Source of the DNA: Limnothrix sp. RL_2_0
GTDB lineage: Bacteria > Cyanobacteriota > Cyanobacteriia > Cyanobacteriales > MRBY01
Assembly: GCA_012033055.1 (NCBI GenBank)
Contig: JAAUPR010000003.1
Coordinates: 43,125 to 107,124 of the forward strand
Length of the DNA: 64,000 bases
Reading direction: 5' to 3'
Below, one piece after another: positions 36,522 through 46,257 of the stretch. A model generated the notes under the pieces. It was given only the letters and a program-made list of their open reading frames with translations. It did no database searches and was not told where the DNA came from. Both the position numbers and the translations under genes were made by a program. Numbering within the stretch: position 1 is the stretch's first letter; every line of letters starts with the position of its first letter.

Positions 36522-38273
36522 ATGCCGAAAATTTTGCTTGTTGAAGATACCGATATAGTTCGTCGTAGCACTGCGACTATTTTGCGGTACGAAAAATTTG
36601 AAGTTATCACAGCAAAAGACGGCGAAGAAGGCCTAGCCTTAGCCCTAAACGAGCTGCCAGATTTGATCCTATGCGACGTCATGATGCCGAAACTCAACGG
36701 CTACCAAGTCCTAGAGGCACTGCAAGAAGAATACACAACCCGTACCATTCCATTCGTCTTCCTAACAGGTCGAGACACAAGGGAAAACGTTCGCCATGGC
36801 ATGCACCTCGGTGCCGATGACTACCTCACTAAACCCTTCACAAAACCAGAGTTGCTGCAAACCATTCAGTCGCAGCTCAGAAAATATGCCAATATCAAAT
36901 CCCACTATGAGCAATATATCCGACAGCTAGAACAAGTTCCGGATGACAATAATCAATACGATGCAGTCACAGGCATTGAAAATTTCCGCTATCTACAACA
37001 GCAATTTGATTTTTTTGTTAATAAATTAGACAACCGACAAATACGTAACCTCGGCACAAATTTTCACCTCCCTTTATGCCTCATTAAAATAGAAGGAAAA
37101 AAAATAAAGCGAATTCTCAGTTACGAAACCTATAATGAGTTACTTACAGAAATCATTGCTCGGTTAAAACACAATTTAAACAACGAAGAACAAATTGCCC
37201 TCATTGGTGATGGAGAATTTGCGATCCTCTGTAATCCCATCAAAGATCGACAAGATATATCAGAGACGACCGAGCAGATCATCCAACAATTTGATGAATC
37301 TTTTGTCATTAACAAAAAGGAATTTTTTATAGATATCCGTATCGGTGTTTCTTTCTATCCCCGCTCTGGTCACACCTTAGATGAGTTAATCAAAAGCTGT
37401 CGCTCTATTCTAGAAGATAAGACACGGTTCGCCACACAAAAATATCAATTTTCTTCTGGGCAAGACAACTTTGACCATGACAAGCAACTTTTTCTGGAAA
37501 CAGAACTGCACTATGCGATCGCCCGTCAACAATTACAGGTTTTTTACCAGCCCCAGATCAACCTATCCAGTGGCAATGTCACAGGTTTAGAGGCATTGTT
37601 ACGCTGGTCTCATCCAGAACTTGGTTTTGTTTCTCCAGTGGATTTCATTCCCATCGCCGAAGAGACTGGATTGATCGAATCTATTGGCTATTGGAGCTTA
37701 CAAGAAGCCACATCACAAGTGCGGAAATGGCAAAATAAATACCATGAATCCTTGCGCCTTGCGATTAATCTATCAGCCCATCAACTGAGTAATCCAGATA
37801 TTTGCCACGAGATTTTACGGATCCTCGCAGCGGAAGATTTTGACCCAACACTTCTTGATTTAGAAATTACAGAGTCTATTCTGATTGACGATTTTCAAAA
37901 GGCCAACGAAAAACTCAAAATGCTCCAGCGAGTAGGCATTAAAATTGCGATTGATGACTTTGGCACTGGCTATTCTTCGTTTAATTACACTCGTCTTTTC
38001 CCTTGGGATATCCTCAAAATTGATCGTTGTTTCATTAACAATATCAACCAAAGTAAGATCAATGCCGCCATTACCAAGGGCTTAATTGAAATGTCCCATG
38101 CTCTCGGATTTAAAGTGATTGCAGAAGGTGTAGAAACGAGTGCTGAACTTGCGATACTCAATCAGTATAATTGTGACGAAGTTCAGGGCTATTTTCTGGG
38201 TAAACCGGTCTCTGGAAAGATCTTGGAGCGTAATATTTTCCAAAAATTCAAAAACGTTGACCATCAATCATGA
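36522..38273 (+). CDS. Response regulator with degenerate GGDEF and EAL domains
   Basis: A 583-residue protein. The N-terminal receiver domain has phospho-acceptor Asp52 in LILCDVMMPK and the Lys in LTKPF. A GGDEF-like middle domain (about 145-320) has GDGEF instead of GGDEF, so cyclase activity is doubtful. The C-terminal EAL domain keeps GLEALLRW, NLSAHQL, LEITES, DDFGTGYSS, EGVET and QGYFLGKP, so a c-di-GMP phosphodiesterase activity is likely. The input is probably a histidine kinase elsewhere. It is transcribed alone, divergent from the PspA-like pair with a 272-base spacer. The sequence supports a role in lowering c-di-GMP. Confidence 0.9.
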   Translation: MPKILLVEDTDIVRRSTATILRYEKFEVITAKDGEEGLALALNELPDLILCDVMMPKLNGYQVLEALQEEYTTRTIPFVFLTGRDTRENVRHGMHLGADDYLTKPFTKPELLQTIQSQLRKYANIKSHYEQYIRQLEQVPDDNNQYDAVTGIENFRYLQQQFDFFVNKLDNRQIRNLGTNFHLPLCLIKIEGKKIKRILSYETYNELLTEIIARLKHNLNNEEQIALIGDGEFAILCNPIKDRQDISETTEQIIQQFDESFVINKKEFFIDIRIGVSFYPRSGHTLDELIKSCRSILEDKTRFATQKYQFSSGQDNFDHDKQLFLETELHYAIARQQLQVFYQPQINLSSGNVTGLEALLRWSHPELGFVSPVDFIPIAEETGLIESIGYWSLQEATSQVRKWQNKYHESLRLAINLSAHQLSNPDICHEILRILAAEDFDPTLLDLEITESILIDDFQKANEKLKMLQRVGIKIAIDDFGTGYSSFNYTRLFPWDILKIDRCFINNINQSKINAAITKGLIEMSHALGFKVIAEGVETSAELAILNQYNCDEVQGYFLGKPVSGKILERNIFQKFKNVDHQS

Positions 38274-38496
38274 TCGGGTGTGGGATAGGTGCGATCGCCA
38301 ACCAGAAGCCGATAGATATATTATGACGAAAGCATAAATTCCAGAATTCCTTGGTAAATATGAAAATACAAGGACAAACAAACGTTAATTTCTGTAATAT
38401 TTTTTAATCTTTCTCAGGAGAGGCTCCTGACTCCCGTATGCTGGACGATAAGAAATTTTATTTTTTAAAGTCTTCTGATATACCGGAGGTCTAAGT

Positions 38497-39246
38497 TTGA
38501 CAATCCCATTATTAAATTACGCCCCATCGAGCCAAAACGTTCGAGTAGAAGGGTTCGACGTCGGTGGCGATAGACAACCCTTTGTCTTCACCATGGACAA
38601 CATCATTAGCAAAAGCGATTGGGATGTTCTCATCGGTGCTGCTTACCGCCAAATTTTCTTCCACGCCTTCAAATCTGACCGTCAATCGTTGCTCGAATCT
38701 CAGCTTCGCAACGGCCAGATCACTGTTCGGGACTTTATTCGTGGCTTGCTGCTCTCTGAAACTTTCATGGATAGTTTCTATGCTAAGAACAGCAACTACC
38801 GTTTCGTTGAGCAATGTATTCAACGAGTTCTAGGGCGCGATGTCTACAGTGAGCGCGAAAAGATCACCTGGTCTATCGTGATTGCTACAAAGGGAGTCGC
38901 CGCATTTATTACGCAACTCCTTGACACCGACGAATACCTTGAGAACTTTGGCTACGACACAGTGCCTTACCAACGCCGCCGTCAGCTTGCAAGCCGTGAG
39001 GAAGGCGAGACTCCGTTTAACATCAAGTCTCCCCGTTACGATGCTTACTATCGTTCTCAGTTGGGCTTCCCTCAGATTGTTTGGCAAAATGCTGTACGTC
39101 GTTTCCGTACACCAGACCAGACACCAAAAACTGGCGATCCATCTCTATTCTTAGGTATGGCTCGTGCGGCCAAGATTCCGACTGTGAATGTCCGTGTTTC
39201 TACTGCGAACATCAGCATGTCTTCTGTGCCTTATCGCAAAAGCTAA
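38497..39246 (+). CDS. cpcG: Phycobilisome rod-core linker CpcG
   Basis: CpcG attaches phycocyanin rods to the allophycocyanin core. The 249 residues contain the linker domain (about 15-190) with [20 protein letters not shown], the block [18 protein letters not shown], and the conserved [18 protein letters not shown]. The start is TTG 38497, set by GGAGG at 38485-38489, and gives the family N-terminus [10 protein letters not shown]. The C-terminus is Ser-rich ([11 protein letters not shown]) with no extra membrane segment, so it is a CpcG1-like core-bound linker, not the membrane-anchored CpcL type. It stands alone and is not near cpcBA here. Confidence 0.93.
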   Translation: MTIPLLNYAPSSQNVRVEGFDVGGDRQPFVFTMDNIISKSDWDVLIGAAYRQIFFHAFKSDRQSLLESQLRNGQITVRDFIRGLLLSETFMDSFYAKNSNYRFVEQCIQRVLGRDVYSEREKITWSIVIATKGVAAFITQLLDTDEYLENFGYDTVPYQRRRQLASREEGETPFNIKSPRYDAYYRSQLGFPQIVWQNAVRRFRTPDQTPKTGDPSLFLGMARAAKIPTVNVRVSTANISMSSVPYRKS

Positions 39247-39464
39247 CTAGAGAAAGTACAAGTTTATCTGCGGCTTCGGTTGGTGATTAACTTGGTTTTT
39301 GACAGTAACAAATTACCGTCATTGGTACGAAAAATAAGCATTTAATCAATGTTTTAATTTTGTATCGGTTGGCGGTAATTTTGTTTTTGCGGCGATCGCC
39401 TCCAATCTCCCCCGATAGTCAGCAAAGATCCTCGGCAAAATCTGGCATCAAGATTAGACTGCAA

Positions 39465-41597
39465 TTAAAACAGATAGTTCACGTTGAAATATAGAGCTTT
39501 ATCCTGAAAATTTTCGCCACGATCCTGCAAGTCAACTAACGGAATTGCGTAATCTAACCGGAGAGTCAATCCCTTTTCAATTTGCCACCATGTACCCACA
39601 CCGACCCCAGCTAAGAATTTCTGACTAGGGAGTTGATTGGGATTGTTATCGCTATTCCACACCGTCCCAGCATCAAAAAATGGCGCGACTTGGAAAACGG
39701 CCTCACCCGCCTCATCTCTAGCTAAAGTAATGCGGTCTTCAACGGAAAAACGAATGCCATTGTCTGCGGAACGGGCGTTTTGGCGAAATCCCCGTAAAGA
39801 TGGCCCCCCCCCAATCACGAATTGTTGGGAAGGAAGAAGACTGTCCGGCGTGAGTTGTACGTCCGCTTGGATAATTAAGAGATTGTTGGGGTTTAATAAT
39901 TTGACCCGTTGGGCTTGGCCTAACCAACTCCAGAAATGGCCGTCGGGGATGGGAGCATCATTGGTGGTGGCATTAAATAAGCCTGTACCGATGCTGAACT
40001 GGGAGCGTAATGACCATGCGCCGGTGGGTTGGCGTTTGGTGTAGTCTTGGGTGAATTTGACAACGCTGGTGGTGCTTTCGCCGTTTTCTGTGCCGATATT
40101 GAAGCCAAATTTTTCGTCGCCGAGGAAGGTTAAACCGCTTTGGTAACTAAACCCAACGCCGAGGGCAAATTCTTCCCGTGGATTGCGTAGGATGGGCTGT
40201 CGATAGGTTAATTCGTACCGTTCGGATTCGCCGCGAATATTGAGGACATCAAAGGGTTCTTGGATCACTTCGTTACGGCTGAGGACGCCCCTGAGGGAGA
40301 TGGTGCCGTCTTTGGCGTTAATGGGTAAGGTGTAGTTGAGATCGAGGCTCTCTGCGCCGCCACGGGTGGTTCTGATGTAGCCTAAGCCTAGGCGATCGCC
40401 TGCCCCGGTGAGATTCTGTTCTGCGAGGTCGAGGGTGATGCGTTCTGAGCCGACACTAGCTGGGGAATAATTATCCGTACCGAGATTGAGAGAAAAGGTA
40501 TTAGCTTCGGTGATGGTGATATCGAGATCGCTTTGGCCTTCCCCTTCCCCGGCTTTGAGGATCGCTTCGATATTTTCGATGATGGGATTGAGCTTAAGCA
40601 GGCGTAGCTGATCTTCAAGGCGACTGGTATTGAGCGGGCTTTTGGAACCCAACTCTAAGCGGCTGCGCAAATAGTCATCACTAATGCGCTCATTGCCCCG
40701 CAGATTAATGGTTTTCACCTGACCTTCGATAACTCGGATTTCGATGGTGTCACTGTTCAGGGAGTCTTGGACAACGACGGCGCGGGAGGTGATAAAACCG
40801 TCTTGGAGATAGAGTTGGGTGATTTTGTCGGCAGCTTGTTGCAGTTGGGCATTGGTCGGAGCGCTGAGTTTCGCTAAAATCGGCTCGAAGTCATCGGCAT
40901 CAAAGACGGTACTCCCGGTAATTTGCACTTGATCGGCAACGATTTGGCGATCGCCATTATCCGGCTCCGGGTTAGTATCGGGGGATGTCGGACTTGGCGT
41001 TTCAATGGGCGTTTCTGTCTCATCCAAAGGCAACGGCTCTACGATCGGTAGGGGTTCCGTATTGGAATTAGGATTTTGGACAATTAATGTTGATTGGGTC
41101 GGTTGAAGCTCTAAGGTTGGTGCAGTTACAGCTATTTCAGGAGCCGGACTAACAACTTTCTCTAAAACTACTGCGTTACCAACAGTCAGATTATCAGCCT
41201 CATTTGCCGCGATAGGTGCAGGGGAGACAGAGGTTAACAATGCCGGTTTGTGCTCAATTAATTCCGGTCGTACTAACCCTTGCTGAGGAGCGATTTCGTT
41301 CAGAGAATAGCTTTCATTCGCCGCAGTAGCCACAATCGGGTCTGCAGGTAATTCGCCTTGAATTGTGAGATCTACTAGGGTTCTCCCATCCTGAGAATGG
41401 TCTACGGTGCTGGCGATCGCCTCATCTAGAGACTCCCACTGCTCCCCCGAGAAGCGCAGATCCCTTGTCACTGCCACAGCAGAGTTATGTTCGAGGGAAC
41501 CCATTGCCGTCAACAGTAAAACACCAACAAGGCAGCGCTTTAGAGCAACAGAAGCTTGGAAGGAACGATTTACAAAAAAACGCCAAATCATAGTCAA
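39465..41597 (-). CDS. TpsB outer-membrane transporter (two-partner secretion)
   Basis: A 710-residue Omp85/TpsB-type outer-membrane protein. Residues 20-43 look like a signal peptide. After a Pro/Glu/Thr-rich linker, POTRA domains start near 225 (QVQITGSTVFDADDFEPILA, then IRVIEGQVKTINLRGNERIS). From about 365 a C-terminal beta-barrel follows with SLNLGTDNYSPASVG, PILRNPREEFALGVGFSYQS and GGPSLRGFRQNARS, the last being the conserved VRGY/LRGF motif. It should export a TpsA adhesin or similar partner, but no TpsA gene is in the window. The acidic linker of about 180 residues is long. Confidence 0.85.
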   Translation of the reverse strand: MTMIWRFFVNRSFQASVALKRCLVGVLLLTAMGSLEHNSAVAVTRDLRFSGEQWESLDEAIASTVDHSQDGRTLVDLTIQGELPADPIVATAANESYSLNEIAPQQGLVRPELIEHKPALLTSVSPAPIAANEADNLTVGNAVVLEKVVSPAPEIAVTAPTLELQPTQSTLIVQNPNSNTEPLPIVEPLPLDETETPIETPSPTSPDTNPEPDNGDRQIVADQVQITGSTVFDADDFEPILAKLSAPTNAQLQQAADKITQLYLQDGFITSRAVVVQDSLNSDTIEIRVIEGQVKTINLRGNERISDDYLRSRLELGSKSPLNTSRLEDQLRLLKLNPIIENIEAILKAGEGEGQSDLDITITEANTFSLNLGTDNYSPASVGSERITLDLAEQNLTGAGDRLGLGYIRTTRGGAESLDLNYTLPINAKDGTISLRGVLSRNEVIQEPFDVLNIRGESERYELTYRQPILRNPREEFALGVGFSYQSGLTFLGDEKFGFNIGTENGESTTSVVKFTQDYTKRQPTGAWSLRSQFSIGTGLFNATTNDAPIPDGHFWSWLGQAQRVKLLNPNNLLIIQADVQLTPDSLLPSQQFVIGGGPSLRGFRQNARSADNGIRFSVEDRITLARDEAGEAVFQVAPFFDAGTVWNSDNNPNQLPSQKFLAGVGVGTWWQIEKGLTLRLDYAIPLVDLQDRGENFQDKALYFNVNYLF

Positions 41598-41765
41598 ATC
41601 GGGGAACTGTGGGCAATGGTGGGCACGAATTCTTTACCAGTTAAGCACAACTTTTCAAAGTGTATGTGAAAAGTGATTGAAAGTTTATTCAAGGTAAACG
41701 GGCAAAATAAAGAAGAACAATCTGTTATTTTTAAAGTCTTTTTTGGTTAGCCCAAGAAGATAGTT

Positions 41766-41954
41766 TTAAATGGATTTACTAGTTTGTTGTATGGCTAATG
41801 GGGCGATCGCCTGAGCTACAGAGAGAACACCATTAACCAGAAAAAAATCCTGCCACCGATTAAGTTCTACAAAATATTGCTGAAACCCATAAGGTTTCAC
41901 TTTTACCTGTATTAAGGATTGGCAAGGCGCTGGTTGCAAATACCCTAGCGTCAC
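41766..41954 (-). CDS. Possible small protein of 62 residues
   Basis: An ORF starting at GTG 41954 (MTLGYLQPAPCQS), with the middle block YFVELNRWQDFFLVNGVLSV. The composition is protein-like and a HIP1 site falls in frame, but no ribosome binding site is visible and no family is recognised. It sits in the 396-base gap between the TpsB gene and the HAD gene (41598-41993). If it is not real, this stretch is non-coding and contains the divergent promoters. Confidence 0.35.
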   Translation of the reverse strand: MTLGYLQPAPCQSLIQVKVKPYGFQQYFVELNRWQDFFLVNGVLSVAQAIAPLAIQQTSKSI

Positions 41955-41993
41955 ATTTATTTTTTTGCGATACGTTATTAGGAGAAAAGGACG

Positions 41994-42740
41994 ATGTATA
42001 AAGGTCTAGTTATTTTTGATATCGATGGCGTGGTGCGGGATGTGAGCCAATCTTACCGCCGGGCGATCGCCGATACGGTAGAGCATTACACCAAAGGAGA
42101 ATATCGACCCACCATGGGCGACATGGATAGCCTAAAAGCCGAAGGGTTTTGGAATAATGACTGGAAAGCCTCTCAGGAATTAATTAAGCGCTGGGATGAA
42201 GATATTCCAGTGGACTATGACGAACTGGTCGCCTTTTTTCAACGGAAATATCGCGGCGATAACTTTGACGGCTACATCACCCAAGAACCACTGCTTGTGA
42301 CCCCAGACTATCTGGCACAACTGGCAGCGAGAAATTTTGGGATTGGTTTTTTTAGTGGGGCCATGCGGGGTTCTGCGGAATATGTCCTCAAAAAAAGATT
42401 AGGTCTAGAAAATCCGATCTTAATCGCCATGGAGGATGCCCCAGAAAAGCCTGACCCCACCGGACTCTTTACGGCGATCGCCCAACTAGTGCCCCCCGAC
42501 TCCGAGCAGATCCCCGTAGCCTATGTCGGAGACACCGCCGCTGATATGCGAGTCATTACCAATGCCGCCGAGCAAGAACCCTTTCGACAATGGCGGGCAA
42601 TCGGCATCATCCCCCCCCATGCCCAGACTGGAGACGACAAAGAATATTTATACGCCTCTAATTTGCAAGATGTCGGCGCAGATATTGTCTTGCCGGGTGT
42701 GACGGAACTAACCCCCGATATTTTAAGTGCCCTACTTTAA
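41994..42740 (+). CDS. HAD-superfamily hydrolase (subfamily IA-like)
   Basis: A 248-residue haloacid-dehalogenase-type phosphatase. Motif I is DIDGVVRD near residue 9 (the two catalytic Asp), motif II is SGAMRGS near 120, and motif III/IV is KPDPTGLF with VAYVGDTAADMR near 180. It resembles the TIGR01548-type group found in cyanobacteria, sometimes annotated near histidine or threonine genes. Substrate unknown. It lies head to head with the possible small gene upstream and convergent with ilvA downstream, with a gap of about 133 bases. Confidence 0.85.
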   Translation: MYKGLVIFDIDGVVRDVSQSYRRAIADTVEHYTKGEYRPTMGDMDSLKAEGFWNNDWKASQELIKRWDEDIPVDYDELVAFFQRKYRGDNFDGYITQEPLLVTPDYLAQLAARNFGIGFFSGAMRGSAEYVLKKRLGLENPILIAMEDAPEKPDPTGLFTAIAQLVPPDSEQIPVAYVGDTAADMRVITNAAEQEPFRQWRAIGIIPPHAQTGDDKEYLYASNLQDVGADIVLPGVTELTPDILSALL

Positions 42741-42873
42741 AGCACCATTGGCGAAAAACCAGAAACACGACACCCTGAAGCTTTTCCTACAAGTATCTTG
42801 CCCCAGCACCAATCGTTTATTGCAATTTGAGCACCAATCCCAAGCCGATTTTTGTGGCCTCAAAGATACCGTT

Positions 42874-44400
42874 TTAACCAAGGAAAAGCTGATAGGCAGG
42901 GTTCTGATTTTCGTCCCAGTAACGGTAACCGAGCTGATCGAGAAAATTTTGCCAATCATTCATTTCCGCCGGGGGGACTTGTACCGCCACGACGATGCGC
43001 CCATAATCTGAGCCATTGTTGCGGTAATGGAAGCCGCTGATATTCCAGTCAGGACTCATGGCATCGACAAATTTCATTAATGCGCCGGGACATTCGGGAA
43101 ATTCAAACCGATAGAGCAATTCGTGCTGGGCTTTTTCGCTACGTCCGCCGACCATGTGCCGCAAATGTAGTTTAGTTAATTCATCGTCGGTGAGGTCGAG
43201 GGTTTTAAAGCCGTTGTCCTCAAAGGTTTGGGCGAGGGGTTTAATCTGGCTGCGGTTCTGAATTTGTACACCCACAAAAATGTGGGCTTCAGCGGCATCG
43301 GCAATGCGGTAATTAAATTCGGTGAGGTTGCGATCGCCCATACAGCGACAAAATTTTCTCAGGCTACCGGGTTGCTCTGGAATTGTCACCGCGAAAATGG
43401 CTTCTCGACCTTCCCCTAATTCCGCCCGTTCTGCCACAAACCGCAGGCGATCAAAGTTCATATTTGCGCCACAGGCTACCGCCACAAGGGTTTCCCCTTC
43501 AATACCTTCTCGTTCGACGTAAGCTTTCATCCCGGCGATCGCCAACGCCCCAGCCGGTTCAAGAATCGAGCGCGTATCCTCAAAAACATCCTTAATCGCC
43601 GCACAAGTATCATCCGTCGGCACAAGGATCACCTCATCCACATAGTCCTGACAGATGCGAAAAGTTTCTTCCCCCACATAGCGCACCGCCACACCATCCG
43701 CAAATAAACCCACCTGCGAAAGCTGTACCCGTTCACCCTTTGCCAAGGATTGACTCATCGCATCAGAATCGACAGGTTCTACCCCAATAATTTTGATGTC
43801 AGGACGCAACCGCTTTACATAGGCCGCAATGCCAGAAATTAGACCACCGCCCCCAATCGCCACAAAAATTGCATGGATCGGCTGCTGACATTGCCGCAAA
43901 ATTTCCATGCCGATGGTTCCCTGTCCGGCGATCACATCAGGATCATCAAAGGGATGAATAAACGTTAAACCCTGTTCTTCTGATAATTTGCGAGCGTGGG
44001 CATAGGCATCATCGTAGGCATTGCCATGGAGAATAACCTCACCGCCCCTTGCTTTCACAGCATTCACTTTAACCGTCGGTGTGACAACGGGCATGACGAT
44101 CAACGCACGGGTTCCTAACCGTTTCGCCGCGAGGGCTACCCCTTGGGCATGGTTGCCAGCGGATGCCGCGATTACCCCACATTGCAATTTCTCTGGGGTG
44201 AGGTTCGCCATTTTGTTATAAGCCCCCCGCAATTTGAACGAAAAAACCGACTGCAAATCCTCCCGTTTCAGCAATACATTATTGTTAAGCCGGGTAGAAA
44301 GATTAGGGGCTTTTTCGAGGGGGCTTTCTTTGGCTACGTCATAGACGCGGGCATTCAAAATTTGGATTAAATAATCGCAATGCATAGGGGCGATCGCCAA
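42874..44400 (-). CDS. ilvA: Threonine dehydratase, biosynthetic
   Basis: IlvA makes 2-oxobutanoate from threonine, the first step of isoleucine synthesis. The 508-residue protein has the PLP-binding Lys in FSFKLRGAYNKM near 53 and the tetraglycine-type phosphate loop FVAIGGGGLISG near 181. The catalytic domain is followed by two ACT-like regulatory domains (about 325-500), typical of the isoleucine-inhibited enzyme. A nearby internal Met at residue 5 is an alternative start. It is convergent with the HAD gene. Other ilv genes are absent. No leader or attenuator is obvious. Confidence 0.93.
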   Translation of the reverse strand: MAIAPMHCDYLIQILNARVYDVAKESPLEKAPNLSTRLNNNVLLKREDLQSVFSFKLRGAYNKMANLTPEKLQCGVIAASAGNHAQGVALAAKRLGTRALIVMPVVTPTVKVNAVKARGGEVILHGNAYDDAYAHARKLSEEQGLTFIHPFDDPDVIAGQGTIGMEILRQCQQPIHAIFVAIGGGGLISGIAAYVKRLRPDIKIIGVEPVDSDAMSQSLAKGERVQLSQVGLFADGVAVRYVGEETFRICQDYVDEVILVPTDDTCAAIKDVFEDTRSILEPAGALAIAGMKAYVEREGIEGETLVAVACGANMNFDRLRFVAERAELGEGREAIFAVTIPEQPGSLRKFCRCMGDRNLTEFNYRIADAAEAHIFVGVQIQNRSQIKPLAQTFEDNGFKTLDLTDDELTKLHLRHMVGGRSEKAQHELLYRFEFPECPGALMKFVDAMSPDWNISGFHYRNNGSDYGRIVVAVQVPPAEMNDWQNFLDQLGYRYWDENQNPAYQLFLG

Positions 44401-44485
44401 CGGTAGATTAGGGTTAGGACATTTTACTGTACGCTACCCCACCAATCTTTGAAAGCCCCACATCAGAAGTGTAAATCTAGAAGAT

Positions 44486-44815
44486 TTAATTCAGAGAAAA
44501 TGTGAGTTTTTTGAACGGCGATCGCCAAGAAGACTTCACTTCCTGCTGTGCCACCACTGGTTGCTCCCGGATTTCCAGTTGAGTGACCGGGACGAGTTGC
44601 TGCTTTTCCACCACCATCAAACCCTGATCAAAAGCCTGTCGCCACTGCCGCCCCTGCTTCCAAGCCTGATGCTTACGCACCGTCCAGCGGGGATTACTCG
44701 GATAGCCCGCAAACCCAGACCGCACAGCCGGATGACTCTCTCTAGGAATCGCCGTCTCAATGTAAATGCCCTCAGCGAGTTCTAGGACTCTTTGTAAAGA
44801 ACGCTCTGTAATCAT
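44486..44815 (-). CDS. Hypothetical protein, 109 residues
   Basis: A soluble protein with a helical N-terminus (ERSLQRVLELAEGIYI), a Pro/Trp-rich centre (SGFAGYPSNPRWTVRKHQAW) and a Gln/Glu-rich tail that ends SWRSPFKKLTFSLN. It is strongly basic in the middle. No family or motif is recognised. It lies 85 bases upstream of ilvA in the same direction and could share its promoter. Composition is like the neighbours, so I consider it real. Confidence 0.6.
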   Translation of the reverse strand: MITERSLQRVLELAEGIYIETAIPRESHPAVRSGFAGYPSNPRWTVRKHQAWKQGRQWRQAFDQGLMVVEKQQLVPVTQLEIREQPVVAQQEVKSSWRSPFKKLTFSLN

Positions 44816-45119
44816 TGGACTCCGTCTCCCTATTCAAAATGTATATTTTTAAAACAACGTCAGGCTTCGCTCCACGAACCACAAGGGTATATCCCCTCCG
44901 GTTTCACAAAAAAACAAATTTTAGCGAAGTCAAAAAGGCGATACAGGCTTCAGGGAAATCAATATCAAAACTCCCTTCACCCATGACGCACGTAACGAAA
45001 CGTCATAAATGTATCTGTGCATAGTCTAATCTTTTAAATACTTTTTTACAAATATTTAGAAAGGGTCAATATGCGAATGTTGCAAAAACAGGCTTCATGA
45101 AAGTCGTGATCAGGTATGT
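44816..45119. other. Gene-free stretch upstream of the hypothetical gene
   Basis: About 300 bases, AT-rich and poor in HIP1, with no gene that I can support. It should contain the promoter for the minus-strand gene ending at 44486. I see no obvious repeat or RNA structure. Confidence 0.45.
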
Positions 45120-46166
45120 CTATAATCCCCCCTTTAGCTGCTCAAGGGTTTGTTGCAATTTACCCGATTGAATCCATTCTGAAGACTGTTCAATGCCCAT
45201 TTTAATATCTTCCACAGCGCCACAATGCCAGAGATAAAAGCCGCCATTCCAAATCGCAGTATCAAATAGGGGTGAGGCTTTCCCTTGTAGTAATGTCTGG
45301 AGATTATGCAGATATTCTTCGGGGGAACCGAGGGCAATATCTTCGCCTCGTAGGCCATAATCTTGGGGATTTGGCTTGAGATATTCAACGCCGCCATCTG
45401 GTGTTTTTTGATCGGTGGCTACAATGGTTGTCTGGGAAATACGGAGATCGCCACTGCCTTCTAGGCCTTTAATCAAGGTATAAGGGCGATCGCTGCGTTC
45501 GGTGAGGGTATCGCGGATAATGGCTTCGGTGGGTGGGTGAACATAGCCTGCGAGGGTGTGACTATTGTCGCCGGAGTAGGGAGACCAGATCAGTTCGAGG
45601 GTGGCAATGGGGGGACGTTTGCCGATTTCTTCGCGGTAGGAAATGAGGTTCGTGCTGGCGGGTAAAAGGGTGGGGGTGTAGCAGAGGGCGAATTCGTGGG
45701 TGGTGAAGTAGGTTTGGAGCTGTTCTACTGAGAGGGCTTTGAAATCGAGGCCAAGTTTTTGCCAAATTTCGATCAGAGGGATGCCGTATTTGGTGGGGAG
45801 GCGATCGCCGCCGTGCATGAGTACTGGAACCCCAGCCGTTTTCAGAATTAAGGATGTGATGGGAGAAATGGGTGCGGTGCGGCTACGGCCATCGTAGGGA
45901 ATGCCGAGGATATAAACAGTTTTTTCGGGGGCGATCGCCGTTAATTTCGTACTCAGTTTGTCGTAGGTATCCAGCATCCCGGCAATTTCTAAACCGGTGG
46001 GACGTTTAATTCGGTGGGAAATGAGAAACGCCCCGATCTGAGCAGGAGTCGCAACACCGTCGATCATCATCTGGAGCGCATCGGCAGCTTCCACACGACT
46101 CAACCCTTTACTGGTGTGCTTTCCGCTACCTACTTTCTGTAATAGTTCACGAAATTCCGTACTCAT
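45120..46166 (-). CDS. TrpD2-like anthranilate phosphoribosyltransferase-family protein
   Basis: A 348-residue protein of the anthranilate phosphoribosyltransferase family. The phosphoribosyl-binding loop appears as GSGKHTSKGL near 13-22, and a GIPYDGRSRTAPISP block sits near 90. Compared with true TrpD, the GTGGD-type core is altered, so it is more like the TrpD2/YbiB group that binds nucleic acid. Function is therefore uncertain. It is monocistronic: the next gene in the same direction ends about 90 bases upstream. Confidence 0.8.
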   Translation of the reverse strand: MSTEFRELLQKVGSGKHTSKGLSRVEAADALQMMIDGVATPAQIGAFLISHRIKRPTGLEIAGMLDTYDKLSTKLTAIAPEKTVYILGIPYDGRSRTAPISPITSLILKTAGVPVLMHGGDRLPTKYGIPLIEIWQKLGLDFKALSVEQLQTYFTTHEFALCYTPTLLPASTNLISYREEIGKRPPIATLELIWSPYSGDNSHTLAGYVHPPTEAIIRDTLTERSDRPYTLIKGLEGSGDLRISQTTIVATDQKTPDGGVEYLKPNPQDYGLRGEDIALGSPEEYLHNLQTLLQGKASPLFDTAIWNGGFYLWHCGAVEDIKMGIEQSSEWIQSGKLQQTLEQLKGGL

Positions 46167-46257
46167 GGCGCCAATTTAAATTCCTACTTGATATAACGCA
46201 TTAGCTTAACCGATGTGCCATAAAAAAACAGTATTACAAAAACGATAAAACAAGGTA

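Noticed and set aside
39308..39385. Terminator-like inverted repeat after cpcG
   Set aside because: The arms (AAATTACCG and its complement) match, but the loop of about 54 bases is too large to be confident.
42732..42959. Open frame in the HAD/ilvA gap
   Set aside because: It overlaps ilvA in another frame and has no protein-like features.
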